From assembly GCA_022842725.1 (NCBI GenBank), contig JALHOZ010000016.1, positions 35,673-99,672 of the forward strand: DNA of 64,000 nucleotides. Direction: 5' to 3'. Positions 50,578 to 59,698 of this stretch are shown here, in pieces; positions within the stretch are counted from its first letter, which is position 1, and each line of letters opens with the position of its first letter. Source of the stretch: Saprospiraceae bacterium. Its GTDB lineage: Bacteria; Bacteroidota; Bacteroidia; Chitinophagales; Saprospiraceae. Made by a program: the position numbers and the translations under genes. The notes beneath the pieces were generated by a model. It saw only the letters and a list, made by a program, of their open reading frames with translations, did not search any database and was not told where the DNA came from.

Positions 50578-52179
50578 GTGAATCAATCAGATGTTTTAAT
50601 CATTGGCGCAGGAGTCGCCGGATATTCATTAGCTATCAGACTGGCTCAGAAAAGACCCGACCTTTCTGTCACTGTTCTGACCAAAAGTACGGAAAAAGAA
50701 AGCAATACCAGTTATGCACAAGGTGGTGTGGCTGCCGTTTGGGACAAAAGTCTGGATAATTTTCAAAAACATATTGAGGATACACTGGATGCGGGCGATG
50801 GTATTTGTAATGAAAAGATAGTAGAAATCGTAGTAAAAGAAGGACCTGAACGTATAGCTGATATTATTGATTGGGGTGCGCGGTTTGATAAAAACAAGGA
50901 AGGTAACTACGATCTTGGTAAAGAAGGCGGCCATTCTGAAAACAGGATCCTGCATTATAAAGATATTACCGGATGGGAAATACAGCGAACATTAAATGAT
51001 AAAGCTAAGGAATATTCAAATATAACCTTTCACGAACATTATTACGCTATTGATATCATAACCCAGCATCATTTGGGAAGGAATATTACCAGACTTACTC
51101 CTGATATCGAATGTTACGGAGCTTATGTGCTGAACAAAAAAACAAAAGAAATTGAAACTTTTTTGTCAAAAGTCACTGTGTTGGCAACCGGAGGTGCCGG
51201 TCAGGTATACAAAGCAACTACAAACCCTGTCATAGCTACAGGCGATGGTATAGCCATGTTTTACAGAGCAAAAGGAAGAGTTGCCAACATGGAATTTGTA
51301 CAGTTTCATCCCACTTCTTTATATAATCCGGCTGGTGATAATCCGGCATTTCTGGTTTCGGAAGCAGTAAGAGGTTTCGGAGCCATCCTAAAAACGAGTG
51401 ATGGCAAAGAATTTATGCACAAATATGACAAAAGATTGTCTCTTGCTCCCAGAGATATCGTAGCCAGAGCCATAGACAATGAAATGAAAATTCGTGGAGA
51501 AGAATTTGTTTATCTGGATTGTACCCATCTGAATCAGGAAGCTTTTTACACCCATTTTCCTAACATAACCGATAAATGCAAAAGTTTAGGTATTGACCCT
51601 GCCAAAGATTACATCCCTGTAGTCCCCGCATGTCATTACATATGTGGAGGTATCAACACAGATGAAATGGGCAAAACCTCTGTTAACCGCTTGTATGCAG
51701 CCGGTGAATGCACCAATACAGGATTGCACGGTGCAAACAGGCTGGCCTCAAACTCATTACTGGAAGGATTGGTTTTTGCTGAAAGAATACAGAGAGATAT
51801 TATGGATACCATTGATGGAGTTAGTCTTCAAAACAATATTCCTGACTGGAATGCAGAAGGTACAACGGAACCCAAGGAAATGGTATTAATTACCCAGAGT
51901 CTCAAAGAACTAAAAGAAATAATGAGTAGTTATGTCGGTATTGTCAGATCTGATGTCCGTCTGAAAAGAGCTTTGGACAGACTTGAGATATTATATAAAG
52001 AAACTGAAAATTTATACCACACAACGACCTTGTCTCCACAGTTGTGTGAATTGAGAAATCTGATAACCATAGCATATCTGATAACTAAGGCTGCCAACAT
52101 GAGAAAAGAAAGCCGTGGACTTCATTATACTACAGATTATCCTGATAAGTTTTCCTACAGAGATACTACCTGGCTTTAG
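50578..52179 (+). CDS. nadB: L-aspartate oxidase
   Basis: A 533-residue FAD enzyme that oxidises L-aspartate to iminoaspartate, the first step of de novo NAD synthesis. The FAD loop is DVLIIGAGVAGYSLAIRLA, followed by SNTSYAQGGVAAVWD, HSENRILHYKDITGWEIQ, the FVQFHPTSLY segment, and TNTGLHGANRLASNSLLEGLVF; a helical C-terminal domain completes it. The start is GTG at 50578: the ATG two bases earlier is followed directly by TGA in its own frame. nadA is not adjacent. The 3' end overlaps the opposing membrane-protein gene by 14 bases. Confidence 0.93.
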   Translation: MNQSDVLIIGAGVAGYSLAIRLAQKRPDLSVTVLTKSTEKESNTSYAQGGVAAVWDKSLDNFQKHIEDTLDAGDGICNEKIVEIVVKEGPERIADIIDWGARFDKNKEGNYDLGKEGGHSENRILHYKDITGWEIQRTLNDKAKEYSNITFHEHYYAIDIITQHHLGRNITRLTPDIECYGAYVLNKKTKEIETFLSKVTVLATGGAGQVYKATTNPVIATGDGIAMFYRAKGRVANMEFVQFHPTSLYNPAGDNPAFLVSEAVRGFGAILKTSDGKEFMHKYDKRLSLAPRDIVARAIDNEMKIRGEEFVYLDCTHLNQEAFYTHFPNITDKCKSLGIDPAKDYIPVVPACHYICGGINTDEMGKTSVNRLYAAGECTNTGLHGANRLASNSLLEGLVFAERIQRDIMDTIDGVSLQNNIPDWNAEGTTEPKEMVLITQSLKELKEIMSSYVGIVRSDVRLKRALDRLEILYKETENLYHTTTLSPQLCELRNLITIAYLITKAANMRKESRGLHYTTDYPDKFSYRDTTWL

Positions 52180-52516
52180 TTTTTTTGGATTTGTCAAATA
52201 TATCGAACAAAACAACAATAACTGCCGTGGCCATCATGATGATGAGATTAGGTGTAAATCCTTCGTCTTTCCATACATTGGGTATAAAGATCAAAAGAAG
52301 AAAAACGACAACAGATGACAAGGCAATGTAGAAGGATACTTTTTTTTGCTCTTTCGCCCCATCCCGTATTCCATTATTTAAGCTCAATAAAATAATACCA
52401 AGTAAAAACGGGCTTAAGTGTATGATGGAAGGATTGACCGAAGATTTGTACATCCATAATGAGCCGGACATCAGAACGATAGAAAATATAAGATGCAATT
52501 TTTGGTACGTAATCAT
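52166..52516 (-). CDS. Small membrane protein of unknown function
   Basis: A 116-residue protein with four hydrophobic helices (about 7-24, 32-47, 60-79 and 87-105) and a basic tail (DKSKKTKAR). No family recognised. Its last 14 bases overlap the nadB 3' end tail to tail. Confidence 0.65.
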   Translation of the reverse strand: MITYQKLHLIFSIVLMSGSLWMYKSSVNPSIIHLSPFLLGIILLSLNNGIRDGAKEQKKVSFYIALSSVVVFLLLIFIPNVWKDEGFTPNLIIMMATAVIVVLFDIFDKSKKTKAR

Positions 52517-52590
52517 TTTTTAAAATAATAAGTTGGCTATTGAATAAACAAACTAATATATGATGGACCAGATGAGATTTTATAAAATAA

Positions 52591-52628
52591 AGAAGGCTTA
52601 TACAATGGAATACACGTATAAGCCTTCT
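52591..52628 (-). terminator. Intrinsic terminator downstream of the tonB-like gene
   Basis: A perfect 13-bp stem (AGAAGGCTTATAC and its complement) with a 12-base loop, followed on the minus strand by a T-rich stretch (TTTATTTTAT). It ends the envelope cluster read on the minus strand. Confidence 0.65.
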
Positions 52629-52648
52629 ATAATAATATTTGTGAACAA

Positions 52649-53557
52649 CTACTCGAGTTTGAATCTGATCGGCAGTGTATAAAGTACTTTTACCGGTCTT
52701 CCAAGCTGTTTGCCCGGTGTCCATTTTTTTCCCATACTGTTCATTGCATCTACTGCTGTCTGTGCTGCAGTTCCGCAACCGGCACCAATGTCTCTTACAA
52801 CATTGATATCTTTTACAGAACCATCTTTGTCGACAACAAATTGAACCACGACATTACCTTCCACACCGTTTTCTCTGGCAATAGCAGGATATTTAAGATT
52901 GCCATAAATAAACTCTAAAAGTTTCTTTTTGGCACATTCTTCTTTCTCTGCGTCCGAACCTTTCATGTCTTCACAACCCGGAAACCGTGGCATCTGTTCA
53001 ACCTTTTTAAAGATTTCTTCCGCTGGTGGTGGCGGTGGTGGTGGCGGTGGTGGTGGCGGTGGTGCATTACTGGCTACCGGTGCCTGTACGGTTGTCTCCT
53101 CCTGAACATCCTGACTTTCAAACTTGGTTTCTTCTACTTTAACCTCGTCCGGAACCTCCTGAATAACCGGTGGCGGTGGTGGTGGTGGCGGTGGTGGTGG
53201 TTCTGCTGTACGTGGTATTTCTACCTCTACCTCATCATCAAAATCCATCATGTCATCTGTGATCAAAATTTTCTTTTCATACACAGTCCAACTCATGGTA
53301 ACCAATGAAATTGCCATAGCAGAAGCGAATCCAAAGTTTATAAAACTTTTGGATAACTTAAAGTTGTCAACTTCGGGAAACTTAGTCCGGCTACCTAAGT
53401 CGGAATTTTTTAAGTTTTGATTGTTGTTTCTTAACTGTTCTAATGAATATTGAGAATACTTTCTTCTGAAAAAGTAAATCAATCCCAAGATCATCAAGGC
53501 AATCAAAATATAAAAAACCAACACGCCTGTCCCTGAAACTTCTAATTCTTTGAACAT
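52649..53557 (-). CDS. TonB family energy transducer with an extra N-terminal membrane helix
   Basis: A 302-residue TonB-like protein passing proton-motive energy from ExbB/ExbD to outer-membrane receptors. Two hydrophobic helices are seen (about 11-30 and 72-92); the second, with SWTVYEKK after it, is the usual TonB anchor, so the first 70 residues are an extension. The periplasmic spacer holds 11 and then 13 consecutive prolines, separated by an acidic stretch. The C-terminal domain (about 225-302) has the NLKYPAIARENGVEGNVVVQFVVDKDGSVKDINVVR core and Cys residues (FPGCED, EEC, GCGTAAQ). VanZ ends one base before its ATG, so translation is coupled. Confidence 0.9.
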   Translation of the reverse strand: MFKELEVSGTGVLVFYILIALMILGLIYFFRRKYSQYSLEQLRNNNQNLKNSDLGSRTKFPEVDNFKLSKSFINFGFASAMAISLVTMSWTVYEKKILITDDMMDFDDEVEVEIPRTAEPPPPPPPPPPPVIQEVPDEVKVEETKFESQDVQEETTVQAPVASNAPPPPPPPPPPPPPAEEIFKKVEQMPRFPGCEDMKGSDAEKEECAKKKLLEFIYGNLKYPAIARENGVEGNVVVQFVVDKDGSVKDINVVRDIGAGCGTAAQTAVDAMNSMGKKWTPGKQLGRPVKVLYTLPIRFKLE

Positions 53558-53558
53558 G

Positions 53559-53948
53559 CTAATTTGTTTTTAGTGTTTTATTGAATAGGAATATTCCTAT
53601 AAATACGCCTAGCACATTGGCAAGAGCATCGTAAAAATCAAATGTTCTTCCAATGGAAAGGTAAAATTGGAGTATTTCCAGAAAAAAACCAAAAGAAATA
53701 CACAAAAAAATTATTAAACCTTGAGATTTACCATTTATTCCGGCCGCTTTAGCCCATAAAAAGGACAATATTACATAAAAAAAAATGTGTCCTGCTTTAT
53801 CGATTCCTAATATATCTACAACCTGCAACTCTTTCATTTTCGCGGCAGATAATAAAGACAGAATAATAATGACTAATGTCCATATTACAGCTGAATAAAA
53901 ATAAATACTTCTGCCCAACTTTTTGTGCTTTATTTGAAGATGCATCAT
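53559..53948 (-). CDS. VanZ-family membrane protein
   Basis: A 129-residue protein with four hydrophobic helices and VanZ-type motifs (SAAKMKELQVVDILGIDKAGHIFFYVILSFLWAKA ... LEILQFYLSIGRTFDFYDALANVLGVFIG). VanZ-like proteins are widespread and of unclear function. It starts 32 bases after the large barrel protein gene and is coupled to the TonB gene. Confidence 0.88.
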   Translation of the reverse strand: MMHLQIKHKKLGRSIYFYSAVIWTLVIIILSLLSAAKMKELQVVDILGIDKAGHIFFYVILSFLWAKAAGINGKSQGLIIFLCISFGFFLEILQFYLSIGRTFDFYDALANVLGVFIGIFLFNKTLKTN

Positions 53949-53980
53949 TTTACTTTTTTGGTGTATACCAAAAAAATTAT

Positions 53981-56900
53981 TTAAAAATCCTGCCCTAAAG
54001 TCAGATAATAAAGAGGTCTCTGAAACTTTCCGGTTTCTATACCCCAGGCATGATCAAATTTTACAAAATATCCGAATAGTTGCGTCCTGAAGCCGTAACC
54101 TAAACCAAATACAGCAGGATCTTTAAAATATTCGACTTCCAGCCTTATGATAGGAGGACTTTCAACAGTAACAGAATTTAAAGGATTCAATTTGCTGTAC
54201 GGAGAAGAACCATACCAGGCAGTACCAACATCAAAAAATCCTGTTATTTGCATATTTCTAAAAAAAGATGATCCTTTGTTTTTTCCCAAAATATATTGAA
54301 CAAATGGAATCCGTAATTCTACATTGCCCAAAACATAGGTGGTTCCATTTCTTATATTATTATTAAATCCTCTCAATTGCCCGATATTGGCCTTATAGGC
54401 AAAATCAATATCCGTTCTTTGTGGTATGGTATTATCAAAAGAAGGAAAAAGCCAATTTTCCATACCTCCGAGATAATACAGCATCCTGTTTGAACCAAAA
54501 GAAGATGCTCCGGCTGCTCTCAGCGCCAAAACCGAATGTTTTAAAACCGGTATATAATGTCTTGCGTCAAAACCTATGATTGTCGCAAATCCTTTTGATG
54601 CGTCAAATTCAAAACCATCTATCAGTTTTACATTAAATGTATTAATGGCTTCTACATATACCTTGTACCTTGTACCAAATTTGATATTAACACTTTCATC
54701 GTGTGAATTATCAAAAATATATTCTCCACGTAAAGAAACCCTTTGCTCAGTGGTAAACGGTTCGTTAAGGCTTACGTTCTCCGTACTTTTTTCATAAAAC
54801 CTGTCAAATCTGAGTTGTGAGGTAATCCTGAAACTTTTGTAAATATTAAACGGAATTTTCCATTGATAGAGTCCCAGGGTACTGACTTTAACGGATCTGG
54901 TTGGCGCCAAAGATCCCGGTTGGTTGTTTTCAGGATTACTATATGATTGTGACTTTCTATATAAAGCCATACGGCGGTCTATCAGCTTCTTTTTGTTGTC
55001 AAAGACAATAAAAAACTCCGAACCATTTAACAATAAAGGTAATCTGGTACCAATATCTATAGAATAGTCTTCAAATAAATCTTTGATATTGGCCTTCATC
55101 AAAAAACCCATCGGAGTTCCCAACAGTTGTTGTCTGTCTCCTGTGTAGGACTCGAGTCCTTCAAACAAAATATCGTTATCAAATTTTGTAGTCACTTTAT
55201 GTAGACTGAACCTCTTATTAGCTGTAGTTATTCTGGCAGGATTAAATGATGTTTTGGTGATTTGTTGATCTGGTGTTTTGTTTCCTTGTAATATATTTTG
55301 TTTGGAGACTGTTATTTGTTTTTCTTCTTTTTCAATCGACCTTCTGTCTTTTGACTGACTTTCAAATTTTGACTGAAATAAATATTCCTCCGGAATTTCA
55401 ACAACTACCTTTTCCTGTTCATTTTCCATTTGTTGTACCATAAGACCTCCTCCGTTTAACCGTAAAGTTAATGGTGTCGGGTCCGGTTTTACACTAAAGC
55501 CTGTCTGTACCTTTTGATTTTTTACTGTATAAGACCCTGAATGATAAAAGGTTGACGTCAGGTTGTTAAGTTGTTTAGAATATGTATATCTTATTATATT
55601 TCTGTCGATATTGGTTAAAAAAGATTCCTGATTTGAGTCAACATTCTTCTTTTTGATGTTAACCATACCACTTTCTTCTGACATAAAAAGAAAAGAGTTT
55701 TCATCATAAACCTGAGGAAACCTGGCATTGGTAAATAATTTATCGGTCAATTTTACTATTTTGTTGATCGTGTCTTCAAAAGAATAAAAATAAACATTAA
55801 AAACCTTTTGAGGGATTATCGTATCCATTTTAGGAAGGGTCTCATCTTTGCCGGCTCTGTTTGAAGAAAAAAGCAGACCATTTTTGCCATTCAGTTCACC
55901 AAGAGTCACATCGAGATCATCAAAATAATCTTTGGTTAGGTTTTCAACGTTTCTGGTCTTGTACTTATATCGGATAAGGTCCGAAAAACCATTGGTTGAA
56001 GCTGAAAATACAAATTCGTTTTTGTCAACAACAGCCATACTGTATATTCTCTGAATGGCCTCCGGTATAATTTGTTCCTCTTTTGTATTTTTTTTGATGT
56101 CTATTTTTTTTAATTTTATAACATCTCTGTGTTCATAACAAATTACCAAAATGTCATCATTAGGAAACCATGAAAACAAAGGATAATTGTAATCCGTCTC
56201 CTGAAAATCATTTATAAAGCCGTGAGAAAACACCTTTTTGTGTTTACCCGTTTCCAAATCCTTGATATATATGCGGCTTTTACCCCTGTCATTACGATTA
56301 TATGCCAGATATTTCCCATTAGGACTATACGATAATTGGCTCACAGGCACTTCCTTTCTCTTTTTTAAAGAAAGTTCGTTTTCTTTGCTGTAGACATCAA
56401 AAAGTTCGTTTTCACCATCAAAATATTGAATAAAAAATTTGGACCATTCCTGTTGCACACTTTTTAAATCTTCATTCAACACATATAAAAAGCTATTGTC
56501 GATACCTCTGCTGATCTTCGTGAGGTACAAAATATTAGAAATGGAAGATTTACCGTAATTTTGTTCTACAAAATACCAAAAAGAGTGTCCGGCCAATCGG
56601 GGATGTTCTAAAGATAATTTTTTAAAACTACGCATTTTAGGGTCGGAATTCCAAACATCACGAAGTTCATCTTCAATGTACATATTCCATCCCTGAGCAG
56701 AATAATTAACTATTCCGGTGCGATACCAGGCGGGAATATTCATAAGTAAGGCATTCTGAATAATCTCCTGAAAGTTAGAACCAAAAAGCATGTGATTAAG
56801 ATAAACGTTTGCAATACCCTCCTTGATCTTCTTTCTCAGATTTGCATGATTTCCGTCAAAATAAACAAACATTTTATTGCCGATGATTTTAGTTTCACCG

Positions 56901-57259
56901 GTTTTGTTTACAAAAGTTTCTTCAGTACCGATATTGCTCTGTTTTAAATCCGAAATGTCAAGATAAACTATGATTTCAATTTTGTCATTAATTTTATGTT
57001 CAAGCAATTTTTGAAGATCATTATGATCCTGCTCGGCCAACAAAAGTGTATGTACGGCAACATTCCTGCTCTTTCCATACCAATATGTTATGAAGTTTTG
57101 CGTTTCATATTGCCACCAGTCTGAAAAGTCATCATGATATTGAATCCTGTTTTTCCCAAATTCTGTGTTAATACTTTGCGCATTTACACTTGCTACAATA
57201 AAAGATAACAGAAAAACCAAAATATATAAATGTCTCAAATAGTCCAGCAGGTCAAACAT
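53981..57259 (-). CDS. Very large envelope protein: peptidase-like region, beta-propeller and Omp85-like barrel
   Basis: A 1092-residue protein when started at the ATG at 57259, where a good signal peptide begins (MFDLLDYLRHLYILVFLLSF..., ending VNAQ). The frame is open to an ATG at 57352, which would put 31 extra residues before it. The part after the signal peptide (about 30-300) resembles basic-secretory/MA-type peptidase folds but lacks HExxH. Residues of about 310-600 show WD40/TolB-like repeats (LSYSPNGKYLAYNRNDRGKSRIYIKDLETGK). A low-complexity linker (about 610-700) leads to an Omp85/BamA-like barrel (about 730-1092; GGMENWLFPSFD, GQLRGF, VLGNVELRIPF, GFFDVGTAW, aromatic C-terminus). 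Probably outer membrane; the role is unknown. Confidence 0.78.
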   Translation of the reverse strand: MFDLLDYLRHLYILVFLLSFIVASVNAQSINTEFGKNRIQYHDDFSDWWQYETQNFITYWYGKSRNVAVHTLLLAEQDHNDLQKLLEHKINDKIEIIVYLDISDLKQSNIGTEETFVNKTGETKIIGNKMFVYFDGNHANLRKKIKEGIANVYLNHMLFGSNFQEIIQNALLMNIPAWYRTGIVNYSAQGWNMYIEDELRDVWNSDPKMRSFKKLSLEHPRLAGHSFWYFVEQNYGKSSISNILYLTKISRGIDNSFLYVLNEDLKSVQQEWSKFFIQYFDGENELFDVYSKENELSLKKRKEVPVSQLSYSPNGKYLAYNRNDRGKSRIYIKDLETGKHKKVFSHGFINDFQETDYNYPLFSWFPNDDILVICYEHRDVIKLKKIDIKKNTKEEQIIPEAIQRIYSMAVVDKNEFVFSASTNGFSDLIRYKYKTRNVENLTKDYFDDLDVTLGELNGKNGLLFSSNRAGKDETLPKMDTIIPQKVFNVYFYSFEDTINKIVKLTDKLFTNARFPQVYDENSFLFMSEESGMVNIKKKNVDSNQESFLTNIDRNIIRYTYSKQLNNLTSTFYHSGSYTVKNQKVQTGFSVKPDPTPLTLRLNGGGLMVQQMENEQEKVVVEIPEEYLFQSKFESQSKDRRSIEKEEKQITVSKQNILQGNKTPDQQITKTSFNPARITTANKRFSLHKVTTKFDNDILFEGLESYTGDRQQLLGTPMGFLMKANIKDLFEDYSIDIGTRLPLLLNGSEFFIVFDNKKKLIDRRMALYRKSQSYSNPENNQPGSLAPTRSVKVSTLGLYQWKIPFNIYKSFRITSQLRFDRFYEKSTENVSLNEPFTTEQRVSLRGEYIFDNSHDESVNIKFGTRYKVYVEAINTFNVKLIDGFEFDASKGFATIIGFDARHYIPVLKHSVLALRAAGASSFGSNRMLYYLGGMENWLFPSFDNTIPQRTDIDFAYKANIGQLRGFNNNIRNGTTYVLGNVELRIPFVQYILGKNKGSSFFRNMQITGFFDVGTAWYGSSPYSKLNPLNSVTVESPPIIRLEVEYFKDPAVFGLGYGFRTQLFGYFVKFDHAWGIETGKFQRPLYYLTLGQDF

Positions 57260-57352
57260 CAATACATTGATGCCGGTTTGATTCTTTGGGCGAAAAAATA
57301 TGTTTTGAAACTGATTCATTTGTTGTTTAAAATCCCATACATAAAAGATCAT

Positions 57353-57750
57353 TTTGTGTTGTTTTATTACATATTTCTTCTATTGTTTATTTTATAGAAA
57401 TGATAAAATGGACACAAGATCTATGAAATCATAAAGATATGACAAGATGTCATACATTTATAAGGAACTACCTTAAAAATAATATCATCTCCTGTTTGAG
57501 TAACAAAAATGTTCGTTTTTTGTTAATTTTCCCCAAATATTTGATAACAAATGAAATTTAAACCTCTTTTTTATAGTTTTTGGCGTTATATTTGCGGTTC
57601 TCTAATGAGTACCACCAACCTAACGACTGATTATTAATCCATTTGTCTGTTTCAGACAAGGTACGGGTTTAATCGGTTATAGAGCGTTTTATTGCTTTAT
57701 AGAAGTTAATCTTCCCGAAAACCCTTTTTGTAAACAAGAAACCATATCCC
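57353..57750 (+). other. Gene-free stretch holding the promoter and long leader of the lytic transglycosylase
   Basis: About 400 bases between divergent genes. A plus-strand -7 element lies at 57587-57594, giving a leader of roughly 150 bases. The leader holds a hairpin TTGTCTG-TTT-CAGACAA (57643-57659). No clear minus-strand promoter for the large barrel protein was found. No coding frame of note. Confidence 0.45.
57587..57594 (+). promoter_or_regulatory. Predicted -7 promoter element (TATATTTG) of the lytic transglycosylase
   Basis: TATATTTG matches TAnnTTTG; the ATG lies 156 bases downstream, so the untranslated leader is unusually long for this window. Confidence 0.45.
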
Positions 57751-58965
57751 ATGAAAGAGTTGGTAACACTATCTTTTTTAGTAATATCATTTTTAGCCCC
57801 CGCGTCTACTTCTGCTTCAAAAAAGTCAGATTATACCGAAAGAATTCACAACCTCAATACAGTTATTGACATCAGGATGAATGATTTGGTTGAAGAACAA
57901 ATTGACTTTGTCGTCAACAAAAAAAGCAAAGACAGTCGTTATATCTTAGGGCGGACATCGCTGTATTTTCCAAAAATTGAAAATGCACTTAGGTCAAAAG
58001 GATTGCCTGATGAGCTAAAATACATAGCCGTCATAGAGTCGAGCCTTCAACCTGATGCTGTTTCCAGACAAGGTGCTGCCGGTTTATGGCAATTTATGAA
58101 AGGAACTGCCCAACTTTATGGTATGGAAGTAAGTAAATATATTGACGAAAGAAGAGATATTGAAATTTCTACAGATAAAGCGCTTGACTATCTACAGGTC
58201 TTATATAATATATATGGTAATTGGACTATTGCTCTTGCTGCCTACAATTGCGGTCCGGGTAACCTCAACAAAGCAATCAAAAAAGCAGGTGGTTCAACAA
58301 ATTATTGGAAAGTGGCTCCTTTTCTTCCAAAAGAAACAAGGGAGTATGTTCCAAAATTTATTGCCATGAGCTATCTGATGAATTACTACTATTTACATGA
58401 TTTGGAACCTATTGAACCGGCCGAAGAATACAAAAATACAGGGATTATAAAAATGTATAATAAAACATCATTTAAATCCTTAAGTGAAGAACTTTCTTTG
58501 GATATTTCTATAATTAAAAAATTAAACCCTATTTATGTAAAAGATATTATCCCACAGAATGATGAAGGAAAATATTTTTTAATTTTACCAGAGCCTGTGA
58601 TGTTTACCTATCTGGAAAAAACAAAAAGATTTGAGGATCTGGTTTTTCTCTCTTCTTATGTAAACAATACCGCGTCTAATGACAGCACGAATTCTTTATT
58701 GACAAATGCTTCGGACCAGAATAAATCAGATATGTTATTTCTAAAATCCAACATGCGGGAAGTTGTTTCAGAAAAAATTTCTGACTACGCCTCTTCTATA
58801 AAATATCCTAGAAATAATGCTGCGAAAAAACACTTTTTGAAAAGGAAAGAATCTTTGGTTGAAATTGCTTTAACTTATCAGATTCCATTGGAAAAATTGA
58901 TGGAAATAAACAATATAAAATCCACAGATGAAGTTTCCATCAATTCTGAAATCATCTTGCATTAA
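57751..58965 (+). CDS. MltD-like lytic transglycosylase with a C-terminal LysM
   Basis: A 404-residue exported murein hydrolase. Signal peptide (about 1-22), then an SLT domain: catalytic Glu96 in YIAVIESSLQPDAVSRQGAAGLWQFMKGTAQLYG, and the AAYNCGPGNLNKAI motif. This matches family 1D (MltD) enzymes, which cleave peptidoglycan with anhydro-muramic-acid formation. A linker of about 160 residues leads to one LysM-like domain (about 359-403; KKHFLKRKESLVEIALTYQIPLEKLMEINNI), the wall-binding module. It is divergent from the large barrel protein gene. Confidence 0.9.
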   Translation: MKELVTLSFLVISFLAPASTSASKKSDYTERIHNLNTVIDIRMNDLVEEQIDFVVNKKSKDSRYILGRTSLYFPKIENALRSKGLPDELKYIAVIESSLQPDAVSRQGAAGLWQFMKGTAQLYGMEVSKYIDERRDIEISTDKALDYLQVLYNIYGNWTIALAAYNCGPGNLNKAIKKAGGSTNYWKVAPFLPKETREYVPKFIAMSYLMNYYYLHDLEPIEPAEEYKNTGIIKMYNKTSFKSLSEELSLDISIIKKLNPIYVKDIIPQNDEGKYFLILPEPVMFTYLEKTKRFEDLVFLSSYVNNTASNDSTNSLLTNASDQNKSDMLFLKSNMREVVSEKISDYASSIKYPRNNAAKKHFLKRKESLVEIALTYQIPLEKLMEINNIKSTDEVSINSEIILH

Positions 58966-59640
58966 AAAATACGTGTAATTTTAAACTCTTCAAGGTGGTT
59001 CTTCCTAAGAGGAATATTGTAAGTAACCTGCCTTTTGTTTAAGATTATTTACAAACAAGATGTTCAAAAGAAAAGCCTGCTTTCGGAAGAATTGCTCATC
59101 TTAATATCAATCTTTTACCACGAATATATTTCGATCCTTTGGTTTTGATTGAAAGTGAAAGAAAGGTCTATTCTATAATGTTTCCAAAAAATATCAAAAG
59201 CTTCTGATTGCTGATATGATTCTGCAAAGAACTCATCTTTTTTTCATACTTTCCAAACCAATTTTATAAAACTTCTATCTGATATACTCACAGTTCCTTA
59301 TATATTCATAATTCACCGCTATTCTTTTTATGCTGCATATAATACACTTTAAATCAATATAATGTAACCCGGATCCTATGAAACCAATCATTCTCGTATT
59401 TTGAACGAGATGAAGGAAAGGAGACTAGCCAACAAAATCTCCAACGTATAAAATCAGATTTCGTCGTCAGATCAAGGATATATTCCCTATCAGGTCACAT
59501 GAAACCGGGAAAATGTATAATATTATAAGATCTTCAAAACATATTATGATTTTCAACTCACCTGACTATCACACTTTTTTGTTTTTGCATCTTTTACGGC
59601 CATAAATCCGATGGTTATTAATGATTTATGTGTACATGTA
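58966..59640. other. Gene-free stretch downstream of the lytic transglycosylase
   Basis: About 675 bases of AT-rich sequence with frequent stops in all frames. A short hairpin TCTCGT-N7-ACGAGA lies at 59392-59410. I see no gene, tRNA or repeat. It separates the converging transglycosylase and adhesin genes. Confidence 0.4.
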
Positions 59641-59674
59641 TAAAAAAAGGGAATGATCCGAGGACCATTCCCTT
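59641..59674 (-). terminator. Intrinsic terminator of the adhesin gene
   Basis: Nine-base arms (AAGGGAATG and its complement) with an inner 3-bp extension form a hairpin; on the minus strand it is followed by seven T. It lies 25 bases after the adhesin stop codon. Confidence 0.7.
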
Positions 59675-59698
59675 AATACTTTTTAAAACGTTGATATA

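Noticed and set aside
53026..53203. GGT/GGC microsatellite-like tracts
   Set aside because: They are simply the complement of the proline codons in the TonB spacer (11 and 13 Pro), not a repeat element.
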